From contig JAEUNY010000164.1 of the NCBI GenBank assembly GCA_016791005.1, forward strand, positions 1 through 46,740: a stretch of 46,740 bases of DNA, read 5' to 3'. The notes below the pieces were generated by a model. It was not told the origin of the DNA. It made no database searches and saw nothing but the letters and a program-made list of their open reading frames with translations. The position numbers and the translations under genes were made by a program. This stretch comes from Zoogloeaceae bacterium. GTDB taxonomy: Bacteria > Pseudomonadota > Gammaproteobacteria > Burkholderiales > Rhodocyclaceae. Position 1 is the first letter of the stretch. Each line of letters opens with the position of its first letter. This document shows positions 18,654-27,749 of this stretch, one piece after another.

Positions 18654-19508
18654 GTGGGGGCCCAGAATGGCTTGAGAACGGTCAGCGAGAGTCTGGCCTG
18701 GGCCCGCGCGGCGATTGGAGCGGTGGATGCCCGGGTGTTGCTCTGTCATGTGACGGGCTGGAATGCGGCCGCCTTGATCGCCCGGGGCGATCGAGCCCTC
18801 TCCGCGCCCTTGGCCGTGCGCTTCGAAGCGCTGGTTGCCCGGCGGCAGCAGGGCGAACCGGTCGCCTATCTGACCGGGGAGCGGGAATTTTATGGCCGCC
18901 TATTTCGCGTGACCCCGGCGGTGTTGATTCCGCGGCCGGAAACGGAGTTGTTGGTGGAGTTGGCACTGGGGCAGCGGGGCGCGTACCGCCAACCCCGGGT
19001 GCTCGACCTGGGTACCGGTTCGGGCATTCTGGCCATCACCCTCGCCCTTGAATGGCCCGAATCGACGGTCTGCGCAGTGGATTGCGCCCGCGATGCCTTG
19101 TGGGTGGCCATGGCCAACGCCGCGCGCTTGGGAGCGAGCGTTTCGTTCATCGAAAGCGATTGGTTTGCGAACATGGGGGCCGACCGCTTCGATCTGATCC
19201 TCGCGAATCCTCCTTATGTGGCGCAGAACGATGCGCATCTGCAGGCGGGGGACGTGAGATTCGAACCGCAGGGCGCCCTGGCGTCCGGACCTCAGGGCCT
19301 GGATGCCCTCGGACAGATCATCGCCGACGCCCCCGCGTTCCTCGAGGAAGGCGGCTGGCTCATGCTCGAGCACGGCTACGATCAGGCCGCCGCGGTGCGG
19401 TCGCGGCTCGTCGACGCGGGATTTGTGGACGTGGAAAGCTGGAAGGATCTTGCCGGCACCGAGCGCGTCAGCGGCGGCCGCCGCCTGCGCCGCGAGCCCC
19501 TGCCTTGA
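18654..19508 (+). CDS. prmC: Release factor glutamine N5-methyltransferase
   Basis: This 284-residue SAM-dependent enzyme methylates the GGQ glutamine of RF1 and RF2. The SAM-binding loop is VLDLGTGSGILAITLA, and the glutamine-binding NPPY is at 185-188 (LANPPYVAQND). The upstream substrate-binding part includes YLTGEREFYGRLFRVTPAVLIPRPETE. The start is taken as the GTG at 18654, which abuts the prfA stop. TTG 18672 is a possible alternative. Coupling with prfA makes functional sense because RF1 is its substrate. Confidence 0.95.
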   Translation: MGAQNGLRTVSESLAWARAAIGAVDARVLLCHVTGWNAAALIARGDRALSAPLAVRFEALVARRQQGEPVAYLTGEREFYGRLFRVTPAVLIPRPETELLVELALGQRGAYRQPRVLDLGTGSGILAITLALEWPESTVCAVDCARDALWVAMANAARLGASVSFIESDWFANMGADRFDLILANPPYVAQNDAHLQAGDVRFEPQGALASGPQGLDALGQIIADAPAFLEEGGWLMLEHGYDQAAAVRSRLVDAGFVDVESWKDLAGTERVSGGRRLRREPLP

Positions 19509-19575
19509 CGCAGCGGGGCCGCGCTCCTAGACTTACCCGACTGATCCACTCAACTATTTTGTCTGAAAGATTCTC

Positions 19576-19896
19576 ATGGACGTCCAGCAACTCATCCACG
19601 AACAAGTCACCACCCACCCCGTCGTGCTGTACATGAAAGGCTCCCCGCAGATGCCCCAATGCGGCTTTTCCGCGACGGCCGTCCAGATCCTCAAGTTGTC
19701 AGGGGTGAAAGAGGTTTTCGCCGTCAATGTATTGGCCGACGACGAGATTCGTCAGGGCATCAAGCAGTACGCCAACTGGCCGACCATTCCGCAGCTCTAC
19801 ATCAAGGGTGAGTTCGTGGGCGGTGCCGACATCATGCGGGAAATGTTTGAGTCCGGCGAACTCAAGCAGGCCCTCGCCAATGCCGGGGTGGCCTGA
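19576..19896 (+). CDS. grxD: Monothiol glutaredoxin (Grx4 family, CGFS)
   Basis: This 106-residue protein carries the monothiol active site CGFS beginning at C29 ([14 protein letters not shown]), preceded by K21 in MKGSP and followed by the glutathione-binding [19 protein letters not shown]. Grx4 proteins bind a [2Fe-2S] cluster between two monomers, with glutathione as ligand, and help transfer clusters. It ends the hemA-prfA-prmC-grxD run, an order common in betaproteobacteria. It lies 67 bp after prmC and may have its own promoter. Confidence 0.96.
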   Translation: MDVQQLIHEQVTTHPVVLYMKGSPQMPQCGFSATAVQILKLSGVKEVFAVNVLADDEIRQGIKQYANWPTIPQLYIKGEFVGGADIMREMFESGELKQALANAGVA

Positions 19897-19913
19897 CGAC
19901 AAAGACTGGGGCC

Positions 19914-21020
19914 TCACACCCCGTGATTGCCGTCGCCCGTGGGTGACTGGCTGAAGCGGGCCTTGCCCCGGAGAAGCGCCTTGCGGGCGAGGTGCGGAAG
20001 AAGCAAGCGCAACGGCATCCTCAGGAAGTGGTAGCGGGCGAGCAAGGCGGAACGCGCCAGGCGAACCTGGATCGGCTCAGGGAAATCCGGGTCGGACGGC
20101 AGCATCGCCAACGGCAGCAAGGTATCCATCAGGCGCCGGGCCACTGCATTGGGAGCGGGCAGGGCTTGAAACACTTCATCGGGAATGGGGCTGTCCAGCC
20201 AAGCGCGGGCGTATCGCAAGCCGTACCACAGGGGGCGCTCCAGGCCAAGTTGGGCCGCCCGCAGCAAAAGTCGATCCCAAAATCCGGGCGCCGATGCCAG
20301 GGCCCGGAGCAGCCCGTCGATATCCACGATCTCCCGGACCCTGAGTTCCAGATCACCATCCTGAAAGCAGTGGAGACAGGCATGAAGTGCCTGATCCTCC
20401 GGTGCCAGGACGTGGAAGGGGGTGCCGGGAATAGGGCGAATGGTTTCGAAAAGGGTTTCGGGGTCGAATGCAAGGCGCCCAGTGACCGGGGTAATGGCAT
20501 GGTGGAGATCCACCTCCAGACTCCGCCCGGGAAATCTCAAGGGGGGGGTTTCGTGACTCCAGTCCCGGTAATAGCGCTCGTCGTAGGGATTCAACGGCGC
20601 GGGCGCCCAGCCGGCACCGCGAAGCCTCTCTTCCATGGTGCGTAGGGCCGTTTTAGGAACCAAAATGTCGACGTCGGATACGAACCGGCCGACGGCCAAT
20701 GCCCGGTTCTCCAGAATATAGGCACCCCCCTTCAGTACAACGACAGGGAAGTCCCCCTTGCAGTGGGTGGCAAGCCGAAACAATTCGGCCCGCACCATCT
20801 GGGCGCGATAGGCGGCGACCCTGACCGCCGACAGGAGATGCCGCCGCACCGGATCGGTCAATCGGACGTTGCCATCAAGATGATTGGCGGCCACTCGGGC
20901 GTGCAGCCCGGTTCGGCGTGCAAGGCGCAGGATGCGGTCCCATTGGCCTTCATCGACTGTCAGCGATTGCCGCAACCCGAGCAGAAGCAGGCGGTGAGCT
21001 GGATCCGGCGCCTGACTCAT
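19914..21020 (-). CDS. Nucleotidyltransferase family protein (NTP_transf_5 type)
   Basis: This 368-residue protein resembles the uncharacterised NTP_transf_5 group of the polymerase-beta-like nucleotidyltransferases. The metal-binding DxD is D116/D118 in VGRFVSDVDILVP. The upstream LKGGAYIL at 96-103 belongs to the same fold, and HACLHCFQDGDLELRVREIVDID is typical of the helical part. It is the last gene of the four-gene cassette. Its ATG overlaps the TGA of the kinase gene by 4 bases (ATGA), so translation is coupled. The substrate is not known. Transfer of a nucleotide to a protein or small molecule in the cassette pathway is inference. Confidence 0.75.
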   Translation of the reverse strand: MSQAPDPAHRLLLLGLRQSLTVDEGQWDRILRLARRTGLHARVAANHLDGNVRLTDPVRRHLLSAVRVAAYRAQMVRAELFRLATHCKGDFPVVVLKGGAYILENRALAVGRFVSDVDILVPKTALRTMEERLRGAGWAPAPLNPYDERYYRDWSHETPPLRFPGRSLEVDLHHAITPVTGRLAFDPETLFETIRPIPGTPFHVLAPEDQALHACLHCFQDGDLELRVREIVDIDGLLRALASAPGFWDRLLLRAAQLGLERPLWYGLRYARAWLDSPIPDEVFQALPAPNAVARRLMDTLLPLAMLPSDPDFPEPIQVRLARSALLARYHFLRMPLRLLLPHLARKALLRGKARFSQSPTGDGNHGV

Positions 21021-21961
21021 GCTGCTTGGTTGAACAATGAGTCGATGCAGTTCATCGCTTCGTCGAGGCTCCCATAGGTCAGATCGAAGGCTTGTGCGCT
21101 CCGGGCGATGCGGACGGCGGCCTCGAAACCCAGGGGGCCAAGGGTTTGATAGTTGAAGCTGTTGACGCCGATGCGCATGACCGCTTCGGCAGGCGGAATG
21201 GCGACGCACCGGAGCGAGGCTCCTGCCACAAAATGGGGAAAAACCACCAAGCGGGGCTGCGCGCCCGTCCTTCGAGCTTCAAAGCTTGCCCGGTCAGGCA
21301 CGAAATGGGCAACGTCGCCCTTTCGCGTCCCTGGGAAAGTCGGTCCCAGCACCGCGTTGGGCCGGGCTCCGATGACCTGAATGGATGCATTTTTGAGGGC
21401 AGCGGGTTTAAGCATCGGCAAGACAAGACCCCGCTCCATGTCGATGACCCCGAATTCGTCCGACAAGAAACGCCACCCGGCCAGGTGCAATGCGCAGGTC
21501 AGCGTACTTTTTCCAGATCCGGGCTGCGCGGGCAGAATGAGGGCTTGCTCCCCCCTCGCTACGACGCCAGCGTGAAGGAGCAAATACGCATTGAGGCGCT
21601 GAGCGATGATCCAGTTGGTGCCCCATTCGAAGAGCGGCAGGGCGGAGTTTAGAGGGTAGGGCTCAAAAGGAGTCTGGCTTTCCGACCAGAGGCATATCTG
21701 TCGCCTCCAAAGCCTAAGCCGAGTTCCGGGGGTCAGGGAAACGCGTATATCCGCAAAGGGAATGTCACGGCAGCCATCGAGTTGATGCGGGTAGACCAAG
21801 TCCAACTGTCGGTGAAATGCGGCCACCGGAGAGGCGACTGCGATGTGCGCAGCACCGACATCAATGATTCGGAACGGAGTGTGAACACCGTTGTTCAAGA
21901 GATCGGACAGGCTGAAAGCGTTGCGAGCCCGCGTGCAAGGAATTCGAGTTCTGGCGGCCAA
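21017..21961 (-). CDS. HPr kinase-related protein (HprK-rel-A type)
   Basis: This protein of up to 314 residues is related to the C-terminal P-loop domain of HPr kinase/phosphorylase. Walker A is PGSGKST at 147-153, followed by WRFLSDEFGVID with an HprK-like acidic loop, and KNASIQVI further on. The preceding FEWGTNWIIAQRLNAYLLLHA is characteristic of the HprK-related A group that occurs with PqqD-like proteins and nucleotidyltransferases. No ATG or GTG start exists. TTG 21961 preserves the N-terminal FSLSDLL similarity but overlaps the previous gene by 67 bp, while TTG 21898 overlaps its stop as TTGA. There is no HPr or PTS gene nearby, so the phosphate acceptor is probably another protein. 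Confidence 0.78.
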   Translation of the reverse strand: MAARTRIPCTRARNAFSLSDLLNNGVHTPFRIIDVGAAHIAVASPVAAFHRQLDLVYPHQLDGCRDIPFADIRVSLTPGTRLRLWRRQICLWSESQTPFEPYPLNSALPLFEWGTNWIIAQRLNAYLLLHAGVVARGEQALILPAQPGSGKSTLTCALHLAGWRFLSDEFGVIDMERGLVLPMLKPAALKNASIQVIGARPNAVLGPTFPGTRKGDVAHFVPDRASFEARRTGAQPRLVVFPHFVAGASLRCVAIPPAEAVMRIGVNSFNYQTLGPLGFEAAVRIARSAQAFDLTYGSLDEAMNCIDSLFNQAA

Positions 21962-22167
21962 CCTCCAGCTTCATTGATCTCCTCCACAAAGGCGTCAAAG
22001 CAGGAGTCTTCGATGGCGCGTGCTGCCTCGTCGAGGATCAATTTTGCACCGGGTTCGATCAAATAAGTTTCCCAGGTGACCGGATCCAGGAAAAGAAACT
22101 GCCCTTCTAGGGAAGGGCAGTAGGATTCAAGCCAAGCGAGAGGCGAAAGTACCCGAAGGCTAGCCAC
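21895..22167 (-). CDS. PqqD-like peptide-chaperone family protein
   Basis: This 90-residue protein has the size and layout of PqqD-type RiPP recognition proteins: FLFLDPVTWETYLIEPGAKLILDEA (two strands and the start of a helix) and then a helical C-terminal half. The equivalent proteins in HprK-related cassettes are annotated as PqqD family chaperones. The GTG start lies within the last codons of the preceding Tat-protein gene (8-bp overlap), so translation is coupled. Codons 16-24 also form a terminator-like hairpin. It may present a substrate peptide or leader to the kinase or nucleotidyltransferase. That role is inferred from the PqqD family. Confidence 0.7.
   Translation of the reverse strand: MASLRVLSPLAWLESYCPSLEGQFLFLDPVTWETYLIEPGAKLILDEAARAIEDSCFDAFVEEINEAGGWPPELEFLARGLATLSACPIS
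22098..22121 (-). terminator. Intragenic attenuator-like hairpin within the PqqD-like gene
   Basis: On the minus strand ACTGCCCTTC and GAAGGGCAGT form a perfect 10-bp stem with a CCTA loop, directly followed by TTCTTTTCC. It sits at codons 16-24 of the PqqD-like gene and would reduce transcription of the three downstream genes relative to the Tat-protein gene. Active translation through it could relieve termination. Confidence 0.5.
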
Positions 22168-22741
22168 CGAAAGTCAGTGTGCCAGAATTGGCCAGTCCGG
22201 CATTCAATGATGTGAGGCAACTCCCAGTGGCTGGCGTAAATCCTTCAACGGCCAAGGTTCGTTCTGGGTACACACCGGTTTGGTTGCCCTGATCGTCAAA
22301 GTAGGCGAGCACCCACCCCTTCTTTGGGTAACCGGTATCTTGAGATTGCGCCTCGCAATAATTGGTGACCGCAGTGCCGGGATTCGATACGAGATAAACC
22401 TTGGTGTCCCCGGTGCGAAGCTTGAACCCATCCACCTTGCCACTATTCCCGCTGTTTGTGCAAACCCCATTCATGCCGGCAGTGGATTGGCGGTATTGCT
22501 TGACCGGGACTTCAACCCATGCCCACTTCCCGGTGCTGGTGGAGGGGGCAGTGGGAAACTTGAACTGGTTAGTACTGCCCGGCGGGCCCCCGGTCGTCAG
22601 ATTACGGACATTCGCCACGCAATTGAATGACGCAAGAGCCCCACCGCTGTAGCCCATCGTGATGACACCCGATGCACCTAGCGCGCCTTTCAAGAGCTTG
22701 CGCCGACTCTCAACAGAGATTGGCGGTTTGACATCCACCAT
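22160..22741 (-). CDS. Tat-exported protein of unknown function, cassette leader gene
   Basis: This 193-residue protein matches no family I recognise. It starts with a twin-arginine signal: SRRKLLKG at residues 12-19, a short hydrophobic stretch and ALA at 35-37 as the likely cleavage site. That implies export after folding or after modification in the cytoplasm. The mature part has four cysteines (C41 and three more, in GVCTN, NYCEA and GSCLT), many Thr/Ser/Gly residues and several aromatic strands, suggesting a compact disulfide-linked beta domain. It is the first gene of the cassette, has a recognisable promoter, and is separated from the modifying-type genes by an internal hairpin. It is therefore my best candidate for the cassette substrate. 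Confidence 0.75.
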   Translation of the reverse strand: MVDVKPPISVESRRKLLKGALGASGVITMGYSGGALASFNCVANVRNLTTGGPPGSTNQFKFPTAPSTSTGKWAWVEVPVKQYRQSTAGMNGVCTNSGNSGKVDGFKLRTGDTKVYLVSNPGTAVTNYCEAQSQDTGYPKKGWVLAYFDDQGNQTGVYPERTLAVEGFTPATGSCLTSLNAGLANSGTLTFGG

Positions 22742-22778
22742 CGAGTTTCCCTTTTTGCTGCTGCTTCATCTTGCGCCC

Positions 22779-22806
22779 ACTATAAAGCAAGCGTGATGAT
22801 TGTCGC
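22779..22806 (-). promoter_or_regulatory. Predicted sigma-70 promoter of the Tat-protein cassette
   Basis: On the minus strand GCGACA (22806-22801) and TATAGT (22784-22779) are 16 bp apart, 38 bp before the ATG. The -10 matches five of six positions and the -35 four of six. The surrounding 22740-22900 is clearly more AT-rich than the neighbouring genes. Confidence 0.4.
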
Positions 22807-23002
22807 CTTCGAAATCGTGAGTGAACCAGAGCAAATTTCACACCTGCGATACCGCCTTGCTTAATTGTATGATATTTAAGTGATATTTCAGGACGTGCGG
22901 TTCTGCGTCTGGTCGAGTGGAAAAAATTCCGACAGATTTGCAGTAAGGTCACTGCGACGCCGGCGGGCCTGACTGTGGGTCCGACTGACCCTTCAATTGG
23001 AG

Positions 23003-24298
23003 CTAAAGTGCCGCCATCCGAGAGTTAGCCAAGGAAAGCCTATTGGCCAGTACCTCCAGAAAAGCTCGATAAAAGTGCATCCGGCAGCCGTCAGAGGCCC
23101 GCTGCAGCGACTCCATGCGAATCGTGATCATCTTGGCCCGGGTTGTGGTCTCGACGGTCGCGGAGCGGAAGCCGGCGCTTGGGGCGAAGAGCGCCATTTC
23201 GCCGAAGCAATCGCCGGAAGTGAGCATCTGGAGGTGGCGTCCGCGTTTCTTCACCCGCGCTTCGCCCTCCACCAACAAGCAAAAATACTGTCCCGGCTCA
23301 TTTTCTTTCATGACTTGTGTGCCGGGTTGGAGTTGGGTCCACTCGGAAAAACCGACTACTTCCCAGATCTGGACGTCGGAAAAGTGGCGGAAAAAATGCA
23401 TCCGACGCAGGCTTTGAAATTTTTCCGCGTCAGGAACCTTGTCGCTCGGGACTTCCAGGCTCCGATTGCGAAAGGCTTGCGCGAGATCGTGGGAGAACTC
23501 TTCCCAACTCGCATAGCGGGCCGAAAGCTCTTTGCGCATGGCCCGGCGGACGATGTCGTCGAGGACCGGCGGAATCTCTGCGCGATATGTTGATGGCGGC
23601 AGCGGTTCTTCCTGGGTGATTCGGTAGAGGAGGCTGTAGGTGTTGCTTGCTTCGTAGGGCAAACGGCCGCAGAGCAACTGATACATCACCACGCCCAGGG
23701 AGTAGATGTCGGTCTGGTGATTGAGGGGCTGCTCGCGGACCTGCTCTGGAGACATGAAGGCGGGTGAGCCGACCCCCTGCACTTGCGTGGTTTCCGCCGC
23801 GGTGAATAGGGCCGCACCAAAATCCGAGATTCTGATGTCCTGGCCGTCCGGGTCGGTGAGGAGGATGTTCGCCGGCTTGATGTCCCGATGGGTGATTCCC
23901 TGGTGAAAGGCGTAGTCCAAGGCCCGGGAGCATTTGAAAATGATCTCGATGAGGCGGTCGAAGGGTAGCAAATGCCCGGGCTGGGTCCAGGCTTCGAGGG
24001 TGCCCCCCGGCACATGTTCCATGACCACGTAGCCTTCAGTGCCCGTGGCCGCCGCGTCGAGAATCTGCACAATGTGGGGATGGTCGAGCTTCCCGGCGAG
24101 TGCGGCTTCGTTCATCAACAGGTGGCGATAAAGTCGCCCCTTTTGCGGGTCTCCCAGGACCTCGGGATGGAACAGCTTGATCGCGACTTCCCGCTGTGCG
24201 AAGGCGTCGTAGCCCAGATAGACGGCGGCGGTCGAGCCGACGCCGATCAGCTTGTGGACATCGTACTTTCCGATTCGCTCGGGAATGGGGGGGGTCAT
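23003..24298 (-). CDS. Ser/Thr protein kinase with C-terminal cyclic-nucleotide-binding domain
   Basis: This 431-residue protein has a Hanks-type kinase domain (about residues 10-270) fused to a CRP-like ligand domain (about 305-420). The kinase has all key residues: the glycine loop [13 protein letters not shown]41 in [16 protein letters not shown] with D139, DFG at 159-161 and the activation segment [10 protein letters not shown]. The ligand domain has the phosphate-binding-cassette pattern [22 protein letters not shown], in which the Arg and Ala-Thr-Val are kept, so a cyclic nucleotide is plausible. No transmembrane segment is seen, so it is probably cytoplasmic. Its ATG overlaps the argH TGA by 4 bases, linking it to argH translation. 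Targets are unknown. Confidence 0.9.
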   Translation of the reverse strand: MTPPIPERIGKYDVHKLIGVGSTAAVYLGYDAFAQREVAIKLFHPEVLGDPQKGRLYRHLLMNEAALAGKLDHPHIVQILDAAATGTEGYVVMEHVPGGTLEAWTQPGHLLPFDRLIEIIFKCSRALDYAFHQGITHRDIKPANILLTDPDGQDIRISDFGAALFTAAETTQVQGVGSPAFMSPEQVREQPLNHQTDIYSLGVVMYQLLCGRLPYEASNTYSLLYRITQEEPLPPSTYRAEIPPVLDDIVRRAMRKELSARYASWEEFSHDLAQAFRNRSLEVPSDKVPDAEKFQSLRRMHFFRHFSDVQIWEVVGFSEWTQLQPGTQVMKENEPGQYFCLLVEGEARVKKRGRHLQMLTSGDCFGEMALFAPSAGFRSATVETTTRAKMITIRMESLQRASDGCRMHFYRAFLEVLANRLSLANSRMAAL

Positions 24299-25716
24299 TG
24301 GGTGGGGAGTAATGAGGCGCGGGCTCGATTGATGGCTTGGCGGACTTGATTCGGGGCGGTGCCCCCGATATGGTCGCGGCTGGCCAGGGACCCAGCGACC
24401 GTCAGAACTTGGAACACGTCTTCGCCGAGTCGTTCCGCGGCGCCTTCGACGGGCGCCATGATGGCGCCGAGGTCGGTCAGTGATAGATCCGGGAGGTCGC
24501 ATCCGCGGGATTCCGCGCCCCGCACCGCGAGGGCTACCGCCTCGTGGGCGTCCCGAAACGGCAGCCCCTTCTTCACCAGATAGTCGGCCAGGTCGGTGGC
24601 CGTCGCGTAACCTTGTCGCAGCGCATTGGCCATGGCATCCACCTTCACCCGGATTCCGGTCATGAGGTCGGCAAAGATCCGTAGGGTATCAATGACGGTG
24701 TCGGCGGTGTCGAAAAGCGGCTCCTTGTCTTCCTGATTGTCCTTGTTGTAGGCCAAGGGCTGGCCCTTCATCAGGGTCAGCAGGGCAACAAGGCTGCCAT
24801 TGACCCGTCCGGTCTTGCCTCGCACGAGTTCTGGGACGTCCGGATTCTTCTTCTGCGGCATGATCGAACTGCCCGTGCAGAAGCGGTCGGCCAGATCGAT
24901 AAAGCCGACCCGAGGGCTCATCCAAAGAATCAGTTCTTCCGACAAGCGGGAGAGATGGGTCATGAGGAGGGCGCTGGCTGCGCAGAACTCGATGGCGAAA
25001 TCGCGATCGCTCACGGCGTCGAGGGAGTTTTCGCACACCGCTTCGAAGCCCAATTCCTGTGCCACGAAATGTCGGTCAATGGGAAAACTCGTTCCCGCGA
25101 GGGCAGCCGCGCCCAGGGGCAGGCGATTGACGCGCCGTCGGGCATCGGCAAATCGTTCGGCGTCCCGCCGGGTCATCTCGAAATAGGCCATGAGGTGGTG
25201 GCCGAAGGTGACGGGTTGCGCGACCTGGAGGTGGGTGAACCCCGGCATGGGGGTGGCCGCGTGCTCGTCCGCCACATCGAGGAGATTGCGCTGAAAATCG
25301 CCGATTAGATGCATGATCTGGTCGATCGCATCGCGCAGCCACAGGCGGATGTCGGTCGCGACCTGATCGTTGCGGCTGCGCCCCGTGTGGAGCCGCTTGC
25401 CAGCGTCGCCGACCAGGGCGGTAAGGCGCTTTTCGATGTTGAGGTGCACGTCCTCGTCGTCGAGGCTCCAGGCAAATACACCCCGTTCGATTTCGTCCCG
25501 GATCTGGGTCATGCCGCGTTCAATGTCCGCCAGATCCTGATTGCCGATGATGCCTTGACGCGCAAGCATGCGGGCGTGGGCGAGGGATCCGCGAATGTCC
25601 TGGCTGGCCATACGGCGGTCAAAATCGACCGACGCGGTGAAGCGCTTCACGAGATCCGTGACGGGCTCGGAGAATCGACCGGACCAGGCCTTGGCGGAAG
25701 GGGTGTTAGAAGTCAT
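24295..25716 (-). CDS. argH: Argininosuccinate lyase
   Basis: This 473-residue enzyme makes the last step of arginine synthesis, splitting argininosuccinate into arginine and fumarate. The family signature [12 protein letters not shown] is present, with the catalytic serine loop. The other conserved regions are [24 protein letters not shown] and [17 protein letters not shown]. The start at 25716 gives the family N-terminus ([17 protein letters not shown]). It is divergent from algZ-algR, the same neighbourhood as in Pseudomonas, and is followed with a 4-base overlap by the kinase gene. Confidence 0.97.
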   Translation of the reverse strand: MTSNTPSAKAWSGRFSEPVTDLVKRFTASVDFDRRMASQDIRGSLAHARMLARQGIIGNQDLADIERGMTQIRDEIERGVFAWSLDDEDVHLNIEKRLTALVGDAGKRLHTGRSRNDQVATDIRLWLRDAIDQIMHLIGDFQRNLLDVADEHAATPMPGFTHLQVAQPVTFGHHLMAYFEMTRRDAERFADARRRVNRLPLGAAALAGTSFPIDRHFVAQELGFEAVCENSLDAVSDRDFAIEFCAASALLMTHLSRLSEELILWMSPRVGFIDLADRFCTGSSIMPQKKNPDVPELVRGKTGRVNGSLVALLTLMKGQPLAYNKDNQEDKEPLFDTADTVIDTLRIFADLMTGIRVKVDAMANALRQGYATATDLADYLVKKGLPFRDAHEAVALAVRGAESRGCDLPDLSLTDLGAIMAPVEGAAERLGEDVFQVLTVAGSLASRDHIGGTAPNQVRQAINRARASLLPTQ

Positions 25717-25890
25717 GGTTGGGGGGCAAGCTGGATTACTGGAAGACAGGCCTACGATTATACGTGGATGCTCCAGCAAGCCCGACTTTCCGCCGCGAGA
25801 GAGACGAGTGGTTCAGGGCGACCGCCGAATGCCGAAAACCGCATGGTGCAGGGTGGGTCGGCCGCCTCGCCCCAGATAGGAGAAAAATGG

Positions 25891-26958
25891 ATGGCGAGGC
25901 CATCGCAACCAGATCGACGAATGCCGGGTCCGTCCCCGGCGCCGGAATCTGCGCGATGGGCGGGCCGGTTGGCGCGGGTGCCCGATTTCCGCAACCTTGG
26001 CGTGATCCTCCGCACCCTGGCGGTGGTGAATGCCGGCTTGCTCCTCACCGCGATCATCGTCTCCTCGGATGTCCCGAGCGCCTGGGAAGAGGCGGGGTGG
26101 CTGATTGCGCGTACAGAGATGCCCTTACTCCTCACCTTGCTTCTTGCCGGGACCGTGGCGCCGGCCTTGCGCCGCCGGCCCGGCGTCTTCGCCTGGGCTG
26201 TCGTGGTGGCGCTGGCCTGGGTGTCGGCCGGCCTGTGGATGAGTGTCTTGCCCGAGGCGCTGCGCATCCCGCCCTGGCGGGCCCTGGGGTGGGCGACCCT
26301 CGCGGTGCTGGCCACCCAGGCCTATTTTTCCTATCGCAGCCATCTGCATTCGCCCGCCCTGGCAGAAGCCCGGCTCCTCGCGCTGACTGCCCGCATTCGC
26401 CCCCATTTCTTCTTCAACAGTCTTAATGGCGTGCTGGGGATCTTGCGTGAAGATCCACGCCGAGCCGAGCGGGCCCTGGAAGAGCTGGCGGACCTTTTCC
26501 GTGTTCTGATGCGGGACAATCGGGAACTTGTGAGCTTGGCCGACGAGATCGAAGTCGGCCGTCGATACCTGGATCTCGAGTTTCTCCGCCTTGGTGATCG
26601 CCTCGAGGTCGCCTGGCAGGACACGGGTTGCCCCACGGATGCCCAGGTTCCGCCCCTGCTGCTTCAACCCTTGCTGGAAAACGCCGTTTATCACGGTATT
26701 GAGCCAAGCGGTGGGCGCGGACGGATCGACGTTGAATTGCGCAAGGAAGGCGAGGCCGTGGTTATCGAAGTCGTCAATGCCCTGCCGATCATACGGGAGT
26801 CGCAGGCGGGGTCAGCGCCTGGCCATCGCATGGCTTTAGCCAATCTCAAGGAGCGGCTAATGTTGTTCTTTGATCTTGAAGCCAGCCTGGTCACCAGCCA
26901 GCGAGACGGCCGCTTTTCCGTGCGGATCCGGCTGCCCTACCGACCCTGGCGCCCCTGA
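25891..26958 (+). CDS. algZ: LytS/AlgZ-family sensor histidine kinase
   Basis: This 355-residue membrane kinase has about four N-terminal transmembrane segments (residues about 35-150), with no extracellular domain of note. These are followed by the His_kinase domain with the phosphoacceptor H172 in ARIRPHFFFNSLNGVLGIL and the N-box PLLLQPLLENAVYHGIEPSG. The ATG 25891 was chosen for the TAGGAGA site 7 bases upstream, although the frame is open far to the left. It overlaps algR by one base (TGATG). The argH-algZ-algR neighbourhood is that of FimS/AlgZ of Pseudomonas, which controls type IV pili. The pilin operon directly downstream supports the same job here. Confidence 0.88.
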   Translation: MARPSQPDRRMPGPSPAPESARWAGRLARVPDFRNLGVILRTLAVVNAGLLLTAIIVSSDVPSAWEEAGWLIARTEMPLLLTLLLAGTVAPALRRRPGVFAWAVVVALAWVSAGLWMSVLPEALRIPPWRALGWATLAVLATQAYFSYRSHLHSPALAEARLLALTARIRPHFFFNSLNGVLGILREDPRRAERALEELADLFRVLMRDNRELVSLADEIEVGRRYLDLEFLRLGDRLEVAWQDTGCPTDAQVPPLLLQPLLENAVYHGIEPSGGRGRIDVELRKEGEAVVIEVVNALPIIRESQAGSAPGHRMALANLKERLMLFFDLEASLVTSQRDGRFSVRIRLPYRPWRP

Positions 26959-27719
26959 TGGTGCCGCCGCTCCGGGTGTTGATCGTGGACGACGAAGCGC
27001 CTGCCCGGGCCCGCCTGCGGGACGTGCTCGCCGATATCCTGGCCGAGGTGCCGACCGAGTTGGTGGGCATGGTGGCCAACGGCGAGGAGGCCCTGGCGCT
27101 TCTCGACACCTGCGCCGCCGACGTGGCGCTGGTGGATGTCCGCATGCCGGTGCTCGATGGCGTGGGCCTTGCCCAGGCCCTCGGGCGCCGGGAGGCGGCG
27201 CCGGCCGTAATCTTCACCACCGCCTACGATGACTACGCGGTGCAGGCCTTTGATGTGGCGGCAACGGACTATCTCGTAAAGCCCGTGCGGGCCGCCCGTC
27301 TTGCCGCGGCCTTGTCGAAAGTTCTCGCGCGGAAGGTCACCTCGGACCAGGGGGCAGGGAGTCCGACCCCACGAAGCCATTTCACGGTGACGGAACGGGG
27401 CCGTCTCCTGCGAATTCCTCGCGAAGACATTCTCTACTTCCTGGCGGACCACAAGTACACCGTTGCGCGCAGCCTGGATGCCGAGTATCTCCTCGACGAA
27501 CCGCTGTCCAGTATCGAAGCCGAGTTGGGCAGTGAGTTCCTGCGGATTCATCGCAATTGCCTGGTGGCCCGGACAGCGGTGGTCGAACTGACCCAGGTTT
27601 CCGACCCAAAGGGGGACCCGGCTCAAGGGCGCTGGGAAATTGCCGTTGCTGGTCGGGGCGAGCGCTTGGCGGTGAGCCGTCGGTTACTGCCGACGGTGCG
27701 CAAGGCCCTCACGGTCTGA
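26958..27719 (+). CDS. algR: LytTR-family response regulator (AlgR-like)
   Basis: This 253-residue regulator has a receiver domain (residues 1-120) with acidic pocket D11/D12, phosphoacceptor D60 in VALVDVRMP, T88 and K108 in DYLVKPV. A LytTR DNA-binding domain follows (about 140-251), with HKYTVARSLDAEYLLDEPLSSIEAEL and the FLRIHRNCLV motif. LytTR proteins bind pairs of 9-bp direct repeats spaced 12-13 bp. Such a pair is found just after this gene (27750-27779), upstream of the minor pilins. The start overlaps the algZ stop. Autoregulation from upstream was not evident. Confidence 0.92.
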   Translation: MVPPLRVLIVDDEAPARARLRDVLADILAEVPTELVGMVANGEEALALLDTCAADVALVDVRMPVLDGVGLAQALGRREAAPAVIFTTAYDDYAVQAFDVAATDYLVKPVRAARLAAALSKVLARKVTSDQGAGSPTPRSHFTVTERGRLLRIPREDILYFLADHKYTVARSLDAEYLLDEPLSSIEAELGSEFLRIHRNCLVARTAVVELTQVSDPKGDPAQGRWEIAVAGRGERLAVSRRLLPTVRKALTV

Positions 27720-27749
27720 AGGTCGCGCCGCTCGGTCAGGGTGCCGGCA

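Noticed and set aside
25309..25890. N-terminal extension of the histidine kinase frame over argH
   Set aside because: The frame is open only because of GC-rich DNA. It runs antisense to argH and lacks similarity, while ATG 25891 has a good ribosome site.
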